From Alteromonadaceae bacterium XY-R5 (GTDB lineage Bacteria > Pseudomonadota > Gammaproteobacteria > Enterobacterales > Alteromonadaceae), in contig LXWE01000001.1 of the NCBI GenBank assembly GCA_001660395.1, positions 1 to 64,000 of the forward strand: DNA of 64,000 bases. Direction: 5' to 3'. The position numbers were made by a program, and so were the translations under genes. The notes below the pieces were generated by a model, which saw only the letters and a list, made by a program, of their open reading frames with translations, did no database searches and was not told the origin of the DNA. Below, in pieces: positions 43,141 to 51,614 of this stretch. Positions within the stretch are counted from its first letter, which is position 1. Each line of letters begins with the position of its first letter.

Positions 43141-45645
43141 TTACAGATTTTGCTCAAACAATTTATAAATACGGCGGTATTCATCCAGCCAGGAGCTGGG
43201 TTCAACAAAACCGTGGTTTTCCATTGGGAAGATGGCCGTTTCGAAGTAGTCAGTTTTGCCCAGTTCAATCAAACGCTGAACCAAACGCACACTGTCTTCA
43301 AAAAACACGTTGCTATCGACCATTGGCGAGTTGATCAGCAATGGCTTCTTCAATCCTTCTGCGAAGTAGATTGGTGAGCTGCGGCGATAGGCAATGGGGT
43401 CGACCTGCGGCATATTCAGAATATTCGAGGTATAGCCATGGTTATAGTGAGCCCAGTCAGATACCGGACGCAGCGCTGCCCCCGCCTGGAATAAATCAGG
43501 CGCGGTAAACAGAGCCATAAAGGTCATAAAACCACCGTACGAACCACCGTAAGTGCCCACACGTTTGCGATCAACATTGGCATTATCGACTAACCAGTTT
43601 ACGCCATCGGCCAAATCTTCAATTTCTGGTTTACCCATATGACGGTAAATCGCTGTGCGCCAGTCACGGCCATACCCTTTCGACGCGCGATAATCCATAT
43701 CCATTACCACATAACCCTGCTGGGCCAGCATATTGTGGAACATGAACTCGCGGAAATAACCCGACCAGCCCAGATCAGAGTTTTGCAGGTAACCGGCACC
43801 GTGGTTAAAAATCACCGCACGACGGGCATCCCCCTGCTGATAATCAGCGGGCAGATAGACTTTGGCAAAAATCGGCTGCTTAGTGTGGCTAGACGGCACT
43901 TTTACCACCTGTGGCGCAGTCCACGGCAAGGCTTTGAACTTGTCACTCACCGTATTAGTCAGGCGGCTTACCTCGGCACCAGCCTTGGCATCCTGTACAT
44001 ACAGTTCAGGTGGCAAAGTAGTTTTAGAATGGGTTAGCAACAGTTTGCTTTCATCCGGGCTTAACTGATAGTCCGTCATACCATTCAGATCAGTTAGCTG
44101 TTCCAGCTTGCCATCAGCAGTGGTGACACGGTAAATCTCGTAGATACCCGGGTGCTTTTTATTGCCTTTAAAATAGAATTGGCTGTCGTCTTTGGTTAAC
44201 GTCAGGCCATTTACTTCATACTCACCTGAAGTTAGCGCCTTTTCTTTACCCTTTAGCGGCTTGATATATAGCTGGCTATAACCTGTCTGTTCAGATAAGT
44301 AATAAAGGGTTTCGCTATTATGCATCCAGCCAAAGCTGTTGAAGTCGTAATTAACCCAGGCGTCATCATGCAAGCGATGCTGAGTAACAAGCTTGTTTTT
44401 GGTCAGGTCGACCGTTACCAGCCAGCGATCTTTGTTATCCCAGGCTTCAAGCATAATGGCCACTTGTTTACCATCACTGTGCCACTGGATCGCAGATTGA
44501 CTCCAGTACCAATCTTCCAGTAACTGAATATCACGTGGCAGGCGATTAGGTGTATAGGTTTCACCTTTGGCTTTGGCATTTTCAGCTTTTACGCTGGCCA
44601 GAACATCGTCATTAATACCCGGTAAATTGTTGTAGCTAAGTGCATGCTGAGCCCCCTGCTTGATATCCAGCAACCATAGGTATTGACTGAAAGGTTTAGC
44701 ATCATGCACGCGCTGACGGGCTTTTACCGGATCGATACGACCATCGTCAGTGACGTAGTTTGGCATGATGTCGGTATCTTTGCGGAAGCTCTGGCTTTCC
44801 TGCTCAGCCAACAGTACATAACGGCCATCAGGCGATAAACGCGCATCTACCAGTTCGTGGTGGTCCGGCAAATAGAAAGGCGCAGCCGTCATAGACGCAT
44901 TCTGACTTTGCAGCGTTTGCTGATAGTCAAAACGCGCCTGGCGATCCGCCCGGCGCTTGGCAATCACCTGAATCAGCTTTTGCTGCTCTTCCGCCAGCAT
45001 ATCTTCAGCTGGCTTTACCCCTTTTGGGGCATCATCAAATAACCAGCTTACCAGCATTTCGCTGCGGCCTGTGGTCACGTCAATGGCATAAAAACCACTG
45101 CTTGCGCGATACGACAGGCGGCCATCCGTCAAAAACTGCAATTGAGATGGCTGCTGATTATCTCGGGTTAATTGCATGACCTTGCCAGTGGCGTTATTTC
45201 GTGCAAACAAGTTGCCTTCAAATTCCCAGGCAGTAAAGGCATGACTGGCGTCAGATATCGCACCATCTACACTGGCCTGATCCAATTGATTCAAACCAAC
45301 GCGGGTACCGTTATCATTGCCGCTTAACGGGCGTTGCCAGGTATCACGAACGACACTGCCTTCACGCTTACGCGTGTAGAAAACAGATTTACCGTCCAGA
45401 CCCCACCAGGCTGATTCTGGCTGACGTCCAATCCAATCAGGATCCGCCATTGCCTGTTCCAACGTAATCACACCATCATCGGCAGACGTTGGGGCTGATG
45501 TAGTTGGTTGAGCAGTTGCCACCACAGGGGCTACATTCGTATAGGGAGAAACACTCGTGCTCGTTTGATTGTCCTGTGTCGCTGCACAGGCAAACAAGCT
45601 TGTGGTGAGCAATGAAATCACCAGTTTCTTGCAGGTTGTTTGCAT
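43141..45645 (-). CDS. S9 family peptidase (prolyl oligopeptidase / DPP-IV type)
   Basis: An 834-residue exported serine peptidase. The N-terminus looks like a lipoprotein signal (ISLLTTSLFAC, Cys near 21), followed by a Ser/Thr-rich spacer. The DPP-IV-like beta-propeller spans about residues 60-560, and the alpha/beta hydrolase domain the rest. The catalytic triad is Ser702 in GTYGGSYGGF, Asp777 in SPMVDSNVFF and His811 in MENHGF. I use the ATG at 45645, with AGGA upstream; the longest frame adds 12 residues. It stands alone between the DUF2059 gene and the divergent peroxidase gene. A role in peptide use at the cell surface or periplasm is inferred. Confidence 0.9.
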   Translation of the reverse strand: MQTTCKKLVISLLTTSLFACAATQDNQTSTSVSPYTNVAPVVATAQPTTSAPTSADDGVITLEQAMADPDWIGRQPESAWWGLDGKSVFYTRKREGSVVRDTWQRPLSGNDNGTRVGLNQLDQASVDGAISDASHAFTAWEFEGNLFARNNATGKVMQLTRDNQQPSQLQFLTDGRLSYRASSGFYAIDVTTGRSEMLVSWLFDDAPKGVKPAEDMLAEEQQKLIQVIAKRRADRQARFDYQQTLQSQNASMTAAPFYLPDHHELVDARLSPDGRYVLLAEQESQSFRKDTDIMPNYVTDDGRIDPVKARQRVHDAKPFSQYLWLLDIKQGAQHALSYNNLPGINDDVLASVKAENAKAKGETYTPNRLPRDIQLLEDWYWSQSAIQWHSDGKQVAIMLEAWDNKDRWLVTVDLTKNKLVTQHRLHDDAWVNYDFNSFGWMHNSETLYYLSEQTGYSQLYIKPLKGKEKALTSGEYEVNGLTLTKDDSQFYFKGNKKHPGIYEIYRVTTADGKLEQLTDLNGMTDYQLSPDESKLLLTHSKTTLPPELYVQDAKAGAEVSRLTNTVSDKFKALPWTAPQVVKVPSSHTKQPIFAKVYLPADYQQGDARRAVIFNHGAGYLQNSDLGWSGYFREFMFHNMLAQQGYVVMDMDYRASKGYGRDWRTAIYRHMGKPEIEDLADGVNWLVDNANVDRKRVGTYGGSYGGFMTFMALFTAPDLFQAGAALRPVSDWAHYNHGYTSNILNMPQVDPIAYRRSSPIYFAEGLKKPLLINSPMVDSNVFFEDSVRLVQRLIELGKTDYFETAIFPMENHGFVEPSSWLDEYRRIYKLFEQNL

Positions 45646-45858
45646 AATTATTGTCCTTACAAGGTCACGAAGGGCCGACATTAAACCTTAATTAGGTTCG
45701 CCCTGAAAGCCATAGTGGAATAAAGTATGCCAAATACGAGACGAATCACGGATGCTTAGCAGACGAAAGCAGGACAAGGGCATGAAAATTTGCGAAAAGA
45801 AATGATCCTTTTTCCGGTCTGCTACTTACCGATACCAGTAATCAACGAGAGAATTATT

Positions 45859-46422
45859 ATGAAAGCCATCGTTTTTGCCATCGGCACTCTGCTTGCGAGT
45901 GCCAGCGTGAGTGCAACTCAGTGCCCTGACCTGCTTAAATTTGCCAAACGTAAACTCAATTCTCAGGAAGTCGTCAACCTATGTGAAACCTATCAGGGCA
46001 AAGCTGTACTCTTTGTTAATACGGCCAGTTACTGTGGCTTTACCCCCCAGTTCAAAGGATTGGAAGCCCTGTACGACAAATACAAAGACAAAGACTTTGT
46101 GGTGTTGGGATTCCCGTCTCATGATTTCAATCAGGAAGACAATGACGAAGGTAAAACAGCAGAGTTATGCAAGCTTACCTACGGGGTGAAATTCCCGATG
46201 TTTGAACCTATCGCAGTGCGCGGCGATGACGTAGACCCGCTCTATCGCATGCTGGCGAAAAAGTCTGGCACCACGCCTAAGTGGAACTTCTACAAATATC
46301 TAATGGATAAAGACGGAAATATCGTCGACAGCTACAGTTCGATGACCAAGCCCGACGATGAAGACTTAATCGCAGATATCGAAAAGGCCATTGCCGCCCC
46401 AATGCACAGCGGTGTGCAATAA
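45859..46422 (+). CDS. Exported glutathione-peroxidase-like protein
   Basis: A 187-residue thioredoxin-fold protein with a signal peptide (KAIVFAIGTLLASASVSA). The peroxidatic Cys is in NTASYCGFTPQFKGLEALY, the family signature. The Trp is in TPKWNFYKYLMDKDGN, as expected. However, the segment that in typical enzymes reads FPCNQFGxQE is FPSHDFNQED here, so the active-site Gln of the Cys-Gln-Trp tetrad appears replaced by Asp. I use the ATG at 45859 with GAGAG upstream; the longer frame adds 23 residues. It is probably a periplasmic thiol peroxidase, with reductant unknown. It is transcribed divergently from the S9 peptidase. Confidence 0.88.
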   Translation: MKAIVFAIGTLLASASVSATQCPDLLKFAKRKLNSQEVVNLCETYQGKAVLFVNTASYCGFTPQFKGLEALYDKYKDKDFVVLGFPSHDFNQEDNDEGKTAELCKLTYGVKFPMFEPIAVRGDDVDPLYRMLAKKSGTTPKWNFYKYLMDKDGNIVDSYSSMTKPDDEDLIADIEKAIAAPMHSGVQ

Positions 46423-46443
46423 CAAACGCGAACATCATCACAG

Positions 46444-46468
46444 CGATGTCAGACAAGACATCGTTTTT
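46444..46468 (+). terminator. Terminator of the peroxidase-like gene
   Basis: CGATGTC at 46444-46450 pairs with GACATCG at 46457-46463, followed by TTTTT. Confidence 0.88.
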
Positions 46469-46505
46469 CTATGAGCGTAGCTTGCTATATCTGCCGGTGC
46501 AGCGC

Positions 46506-46536
46506 AAAAAAAAGCCCCGCAGGATCTGCGGGGCAA
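46506..46536 (-). terminator. Terminator of azoR
   Basis: GCCCCGC at 46514-46520 pairs with GCGGGGC at 46528-46534. On the minus strand it is followed by a long T-run. It lies about 90 bases after the azoR stop. Confidence 0.85.
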
Positions 46537-46626
46537 TTAGCACACTCAACTTGGAACACACTTAAACAACACTCGTTAACGACCGTGTTAACGTTTATTG
46601 CTTACTGCATTTAGTTAGTCTGTGGC

Positions 46627-47226
46627 TTAGCCGATAAGTTCAATAATTTTTTCGTTTGCTGCAGAAAAAGCTTTTTCCGCTGCTTCAGGTCCCATTGCCA
46701 GACCTTCTGCATATACGAATTCCACGTCTGTCAGGCCTAAAAACGCCAGTACATCTTTCAGATATACAGTTTGAGAATCTTTTGCTGTGCCTGCGTACAT
46801 ACCACCACGAGCAGCCAGTACATACACCTTTTTATTTTCTAACAAGCCGACCGGACCTGTCTCGGTGTACTTGAAAGTAATACCGGCACGAGCAATGCGG
46901 TCAATCCAGGCTTTGAAAGTTGAAGGAATACCGAAGTTGTACATAGGTACACCAATTACGATTGCGTCGGCCTCTTTTACTTCAGCGATCAGCTCATCAG
47001 ATACAGCGGCAAGTGCCTGCTGCTCTTCAGTGCGCTGATCCGCAGGCGTCATCCACGCACCCATTTCCGCACCCGCTAAGTGAGGCAGATTGGTTTCGTT
47101 TACGTCACGCTGAGTGACTGTGCCCTGTTGCTTGGCCTGCCAGGCTTCTACAAAGCTTTGTGTCAGTTTGTTAGAGTTACCGTTTGCGCCGCTCAGACTG
47201 CTGTTTACTACTAATAAATTCGCCAT
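46627..47226 (-). CDS. azoR: FMN-dependent NADH-azoreductase / quinone reductase
   Basis: A 199-residue flavodoxin-like enzyme, the AzoR length. It opens with LLVVNSSLSGANGNSNKLTQ (FMN phosphate site), and continues with the VIGVPMYNFGIPSTFKAWID signature, which contacts the flavin, and AARGGMYAG. It reduces quinones and azo compounds with NADH as an FMN dimer. AGGAG precedes the ATG. The gene is monocistronic. Confidence 0.95.
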   Translation of the reverse strand: MANLLVVNSSLSGANGNSNKLTQSFVEAWQAKQQGTVTQRDVNETNLPHLAGAEMGAWMTPADQRTEEQQALAAVSDELIAEVKEADAIVIGVPMYNFGIPSTFKAWIDRIARAGITFKYTETGPVGLLENKKVYVLAARGGMYAGTAKDSQTVYLKDVLAFLGLTDVEFVYAEGLAMGPEAAEKAFSAANEKIIELIG

Positions 47227-47363
47227 TTGAAAATCTCCTAATGATTTGATGCTTAGGATTATATCTGCACCATAACGAAAAAAAATCGCAATAAATAGCG
47301 ATTAACATTCTACTAAAACGAAATGAATGTGAACTTATTGCCACATTAGCCAGTATAAAGACG

Positions 47364-47392
47364 AAAAAAAGCCCGGCCTAAACCGGGCTTTT
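47364..47392 (-). terminator. Terminator of the cystathionine-gamma-synthase-like gene
   Basis: AGCCCGG at 47370-47376 pairs with CCGGGCT at 47383-47389, with a T-run following on the minus strand. Confidence 0.88.
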
Positions 47393-47405
47393 CTGAATTG
47401 GACAC

Positions 47406-48644
47406 TTAAACCTTGGCGAAGGCCTGTTCAAAATCAGCGATCAGATCGTCGGTATCTTCAATACCAACTGACATGCGGATCATGTTATCGCTGATCCCCA
47501 TGGTTTTGCGCTGCTCGGCACCATTGTCATAGTAAATGGTTTGCGCCACCGGCAAGGCTAATGTGCGCGTGTCACCCAAATGCGTTGCGGCCAGTACTAA
47601 TTCCAGTTCATTTAAAAACGCCAGACAATCCACATCGGCTTGCAAATCAAAGCTCAAAATACCGCCATAATGCTTAAAGTATTCACGGGAGATGAAATGC
47701 TGAGGGTGGTCGCTAAGCCCTGGATAGTTAACTTTTGCCACCTTAGGATGGTTATGCAGGTAGCTGGCCAGCTGCATCGCATTGTGACAGGTGCGCTCTA
47801 AACGCAGCGCCATGGTCTCCATGCCTACCGAAATAGCATGTGCGGCTTCTGGCGCCAGCGTCGCACCCATATCGCGTAAGCCTTTTTTGCGAATTTGGGT
47901 TAAGCCCCACAAATTCACATCAGCCACCCGGTAACGGGCATCAATGTATTCATGTTTGGTCCAGTCATACACACCGGTATCCACCACCACGCCCCCCAGG
48001 GCATTGCCATGGCCGGCGTAGTATTTGGTAAGCGACGCCAGTGTGAGTGACGCACCTACACTCTTGGCATCAAACAAATAGCTCGGCGTCATGGTGGTAT
48101 CAATCATGTAGATCAACCCCTGTTCCGCACAAAGCTGACCAATAGCGGCCAAATCTGCAACCTGGGTAACCGGGTTAGCGATGGTTTCCAGAAATACACC
48201 TTTGGTGTTCTCTTTTACCGCCGCCTTTACATTGGCAACATCTGTCACATCAACATAGGTGATCTCAATACCCAGCTCACGAAAGGTATCCAGGAAGTTG
48301 CGGCTGTTACCGAACAGAAAATGACTGACAATCAGATGGTCGCCTGCGCGAAACAGAGAAATAAACGTCGCGCTGATGGCCGCCATACCGGTAGAGAACG
48401 TCACTGCACCTACGCCCTGCTCCATGTTAGTCAGGATGTTTTGCAGTGCTGCCGCTGAGCCACTGGAAGAACGGCCATACATATGTGCAGCCTTTTTACC
48501 CTGAAACGCAGACACTAAGTCAGCCACATCTTTAAATTCAAACAACACCGAATTGGTGGTGGGCTCATGCACTGCACCATGGGCAGGCTGGTTGATTAAA
48601 CGATCTGCATGAACCAGGCGGGTGGTAAAACCTTTATTTTTCAA
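47406..48644 (-). CDS. Cystathionine gamma-synthase family PLP enzyme, divergent
   Basis: A 412-residue Cys/Met-metabolism PLP enzyme. The PLP lysine is in TLASLTKYYAGHG, the preceding Asp in MIDTTMTPSYLFDAKSVGAS, and the C-terminal substrate Arg region is in RMSVGIEDTDDLIADFE. Two usual motifs differ: the active-site Tyr region reads HFLFGNSRNFLDTF, with Phe in place of Tyr, and the N-terminal YxRxxNPT is YGRSSSGS. The reaction could be cystathionine gamma-synthase, O-acetylhomoserine sulfhydrylase or methionine lyase; I cannot decide. It starts at TTG with GGAG upstream, and overlaps the acyltransferase stop by four bases, which implies coupling. Confidence 0.82.
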   Translation of the reverse strand: MKNKGFTTRLVHADRLINQPAHGAVHEPTTNSVLFEFKDVADLVSAFQGKKAAHMYGRSSSGSAAALQNILTNMEQGVGAVTFSTGMAAISATFISLFRAGDHLIVSHFLFGNSRNFLDTFRELGIEITYVDVTDVANVKAAVKENTKGVFLETIANPVTQVADLAAIGQLCAEQGLIYMIDTTMTPSYLFDAKSVGASLTLASLTKYYAGHGNALGGVVVDTGVYDWTKHEYIDARYRVADVNLWGLTQIRKKGLRDMGATLAPEAAHAISVGMETMALRLERTCHNAMQLASYLHNHPKVAKVNYPGLSDHPQHFISREYFKHYGGILSFDLQADVDCLAFLNELELVLAATHLGDTRTLALPVAQTIYYDNGAEQRKTMGISDNMIRMSVGIEDTDDLIADFEQAFAKV

Positions 48645-49294
48645 TCTTTATCTCCGCGAAAATAAGCCGGGGGCATGGCCATATTGTGAGGATGTTTTGC
48701 CGGCACTTTAGCATAAAATTCATAGACGGCGGCCATTTCTGCCTCAATATTCTCGCTGATTTGCTTTACCGGTCCAAACACGATTTGTTTCTTCTTATAA
48801 TCGAAGGCCACTAACAATACTGGTACCTGCGCCTGATGAGCGATTTGCAGGAATCCCGTCTTCCAGTTTGTCACCGGACTACGGGTGCCTTCCGGGGTAA
48901 TACAGAGCAGCGTTTCCGGCCGCTGACGCAAGGTTTGAGATAATTGCGCCACCACACCATGACGCTGTCGCCGGTTGATAGCGATCCCGCCGAGCTGACG
49001 CAGCCCCCAACCAACAGGTCCTTTAAACAAGCTATCTTTCGCCAGAAAATTGAGTTTCAGGCCCAGTGCAAACACCGCGGCCAGACCAACAAAAAAATCC
49101 CAGTTAGAGGTATGTGGTGCCACACATAACACCAGTTTATTCGTATTTGGAAAATTCCCCTGTAAGCGCCAGCCCATTGACCTGAGCCACCAGCGCCCGA
49201 ACAATCGGCGCACCGGGCCTCCTGCCTGAGGGACTTTGTTACCAGCTTTACACATTTCTGCAACATCAGGCATTTCAATTCCACGCAATGCCAT
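48641..49294 (-). CDS. 1-acyl-sn-glycerol-3-phosphate acyltransferase family
   Basis: A 217-residue PlsC-like membrane-associated acyltransferase. The catalytic HX4D box is in HTSNWDFFVGL, followed by the substrate-binding EGTRSPVTNWKTGF. The N-terminal segment (WLRSMGWRLQGNFPNTNK) resembles the small soluble or peripheral members of the family. It would acylate a lysophospholipid or related acceptor. The ATG at 49294 has no strong ribosome binding site; a second ATG seven codons later (MPDVAEM) is possible. It is translationally coupled to the downstream PLP enzyme, a pairing that makes no obvious metabolic sense. It is divergent from the protease gene. Confidence 0.83.
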   Translation of the reverse strand: MALRGIEMPDVAEMCKAGNKVPQAGGPVRRLFGRWWLRSMGWRLQGNFPNTNKLVLCVAPHTSNWDFFVGLAAVFALGLKLNFLAKDSLFKGPVGWGLRQLGGIAINRRQRHGVVAQLSQTLRQRPETLLCITPEGTRSPVTNWKTGFLQIAHQAQVPVLLVAFDYKKKQIVFGPVKQISENIEAEMAAVYEFYAKVPAKHPHNMAMPPAYFRGDKD

Positions 49295-49389
49295 TTACAC
49301 TGCTGTGAATGATCGCCCATGCTCCCGGGTTTGTCGAGGCTAGTCCTGGCAAGCAGCATGGAAGCAATAATCAGCACAGGAAGCAAAGA

Positions 49390-50652
49390 TTGAGATTGTT
49401 AGTACTCGGCTTTTTGGTCCTTAGTCTCGCCGCCAAGGCGCAGGGGCAAGCCAAAGATTTATTCAGCCATTACCGTGATACCCTCTATCAAATCCAAATC
49501 ATTGATTTGGAGTCAAAAAGCAAATCCAGTATCGGTTCGGGCTTTCAAATTAATGCCAATGGCCTGCTGGTGACCAACTACCATGTTGTCTCTGATTATG
49601 TCTTCCACCCGGATAAATACCGCATTGAATACCTGGATAATCAAGGCAAACATGGTGAACTCTCCCTGGCAAATTTTGATGTAATCAATGATTTGGCCCT
49701 GGTGCAAAAAGTCGATAATGACGCTATTTCGTCTGCGCTGCCGCTGGCGCAACAATTGCCTGAACAGGGCTCAAATATCTATTCATTAGGTAACCCACAC
49801 GACTTGGGCATGATTGTAGTGCCGGGTACCTTTAACGGCATCAAAGCCCGCAGTTTTTATCAGCGTATTCATTTTACTGGTGCCATCAATCCCGGCATGA
49901 GCGGCGGCCCGGTGGTCAATGCCCAGGGCGAAGTCATTGGTGTCAACGTGGCCACAGCTGGCAATCAGATTGGTTTTTTAATCCCGCTGGATAAGCTCGT
50001 CGCGTTGGTGCAGCAACCTCAGGAAGTAAGCTCGGCAAAAAAACCTGATTACATGCCATTGTTAGGCCAGCAGCTTTCCGCCAATGCAGAAAGTTTTATG
50101 CAGGCACTGTTTGCCCAGCCTTGGCACACCACTCAATTGGGTGAAGCGCAGATCCCCGATACCATCGCAGATTTCGTTTCCTGCTGGGGCGATTCAAATG
50201 CCAGTGAAGCCGACGCCCGTTATCTGTCAGTACAAAGCAGTTGCCGTACCAGCGAACAAATCTATCTGCGCAATAAACTCCAAACCGGTGGCCTGGAAAT
50301 GGAATTTGAATGGATTAATGCGCCTAAACTTGGCAGTGCCCGTTTTTATCGCATGTACAGCAAAGGTATTTCCAATGCGGGCCCAGGCAATAAAGCGACC
50401 ACCGAAGATGTCACCGATTTCAGTTGTCAGCATGAACTGGTAAGCAACACCAGCGAGCTGGAAAACAAAGTGATCCTGTGCACCCGCGCCTATCGTGATT
50501 TCGATGATTTATACGATGTGTTTTTTATCGCTGCCAGTATCGATCACGATGATAAAGGTTTGATCAGCCACTTTACCCTCTCAGGTGTCAGTCAGGCATC
50601 TGCCACCGAGTTTAGCCGTCAGTTTATGGAAAGCATTCAATGGCAGTTGTAA
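49390..50652 (+). CDS. Exported trypsin/HtrA-like serine protease
   Basis: A 420-residue chymotrypsin-fold protease. The frame is open from 49309, but the TTG at 49390 has AGGAAG six bases upstream and starts exactly on a signal peptide (LLVLGFLVLSLAAKAQG), so I prefer it; no clear signal exists for the longer form. The triad is intact, numbered from the TTG start: His65 in TNYHVV, Asp101 in NDLALV, and Ser171 in GMSGGPVVNAQGEVIG. There is no PDZ domain; the C-terminal 200 residues form an unrecognised domain with Cys pairs. The gene overlaps the FHA gene by 13 bases, so the two are coupled. Confidence 0.82.
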   Translation: MRLLVLGFLVLSLAAKAQGQAKDLFSHYRDTLYQIQIIDLESKSKSSIGSGFQINANGLLVTNYHVVSDYVFHPDKYRIEYLDNQGKHGELSLANFDVINDLALVQKVDNDAISSALPLAQQLPEQGSNIYSLGNPHDLGMIVVPGTFNGIKARSFYQRIHFTGAINPGMSGGPVVNAQGEVIGVNVATAGNQIGFLIPLDKLVALVQQPQEVSSAKKPDYMPLLGQQLSANAESFMQALFAQPWHTTQLGEAQIPDTIADFVSCWGDSNASEADARYLSVQSSCRTSEQIYLRNKLQTGGLEMEFEWINAPKLGSARFYRMYSKGISNAGPGNKATTEDVTDFSCQHELVSNTSELENKVILCTRAYRDFDDLYDVFFIAASIDHDDKGLISHFTLSGVSQASATEFSRQFMESIQWQL

Positions 50653-51602
50653 TTGAAATTCTGGCCCGAAACGGCAAAGTGCTCGAGCATCACGTGGTAG
50701 ACAAAGATGTTGTCAGCATTGGACGTGGTTATCACAATGATGTCCGATTAACGGACCCCTACATCTGCGAGCAGCACCTACGCATCGAAGATACATCAGG
50801 TGTGCTGCATTTTGAGGATAACAGCAGCGTTAACGGCACACTTAAAAATGGCAGAGTCACCCTCAGGGGAGAACTGGGCTGGTCCGATAAACTGATCATT
50901 GGCCGCACTCATCTGCGTATTTTCCATAGCCGTGAAAAGCCCGTTAGTCCAACACTTAGGTTCCATCCTTTGGAGGCTAAATTAGCCTGGTTTAATCAGA
51001 TGCCGCTGGCCATTGGCCTGACTCTGGTAGTTGCCGCGCTCGCGATCCTGCGTGAATATCTGGATAGCATTGAGAAATTCAGTTTGGCCGACGCCCTGCC
51101 CAGTGTATTCATGCTGATGTTGCTGGCCTGTCTGTGGCCATTACTCTTCGGCTTACTGTCAAAGTTAAATAAAAAAGAAGCCCGGCTAACGCCCCTATTT
51201 AGTATCTTTTGGATTGCGGTATTACTGATGGTCGTGATTCAGTTTGGTTTGAAGGTGATTAACTTCAATCTTGGTCCTGGCAGCTGGCAACCCTGGTTTG
51301 AAACCTTACTTGAAACCCTGGTGTTATTTAGCCTGCTCTGGTTAAGCATGTTTATTTCCCTGCAACAAAGCCGCACTCGCCGCAATAGTATCAGCGCAGG
51401 CTTGGTGCTTTCTGGTTTGGGCATCATGTTGTTAAGTCAATATGGTGGGGACCGCAGCGATTATTCTAAATTGGAATACAGTCCGTTGTTATTACCGCCC
51501 GTGCTGCAACTAAGTTCACCGGTGAACACAGATACCTTTATGCAGGATGCTGCCACTATCTTTGAGCAAGCAAATGCCCAGCGCGAACAACGTGAACGCT
51601 AA
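50640..51602 (+). CDS. FHA-domain membrane protein
   Basis: A 320-residue protein with an N-terminal forkhead-associated domain (residues about 20-95), showing the phosphothreonine-binding pattern SIGRGYHNDVRL, CEQHLRI, and SSVNGT. Five hydrophobic segments follow, starting near residue 120 (PLAIGLTLVVAALAILREYL). It ends in a polar tail near residue 300. The FHA part faces the cytoplasm if the first helix exits outward. GGAAAG precedes the ATG, which overlaps the protease gene. A phosphopeptide-controlled membrane partner of the exported protease is inferred from the overlap, not from the sequence itself. Confidence 0.85.
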   Translation: MAVVIEILARNGKVLEHHVVDKDVVSIGRGYHNDVRLTDPYICEQHLRIEDTSGVLHFEDNSSVNGTLKNGRVTLRGELGWSDKLIIGRTHLRIFHSREKPVSPTLRFHPLEAKLAWFNQMPLAIGLTLVVAALAILREYLDSIEKFSLADALPSVFMLMLLACLWPLLFGLLSKLNKKEARLTPLFSIFWIAVLLMVVIQFGLKVINFNLGPGSWQPWFETLLETLVLFSLLWLSMFISLQQSRTRRNSISAGLVLSGLGIMLLSQYGGDRSDYSKLEYSPLLLPPVLQLSSPVNTDTFMQDAATIFEQANAQREQRER

Positions 51603-51614
51603 ACCGAAGATACC

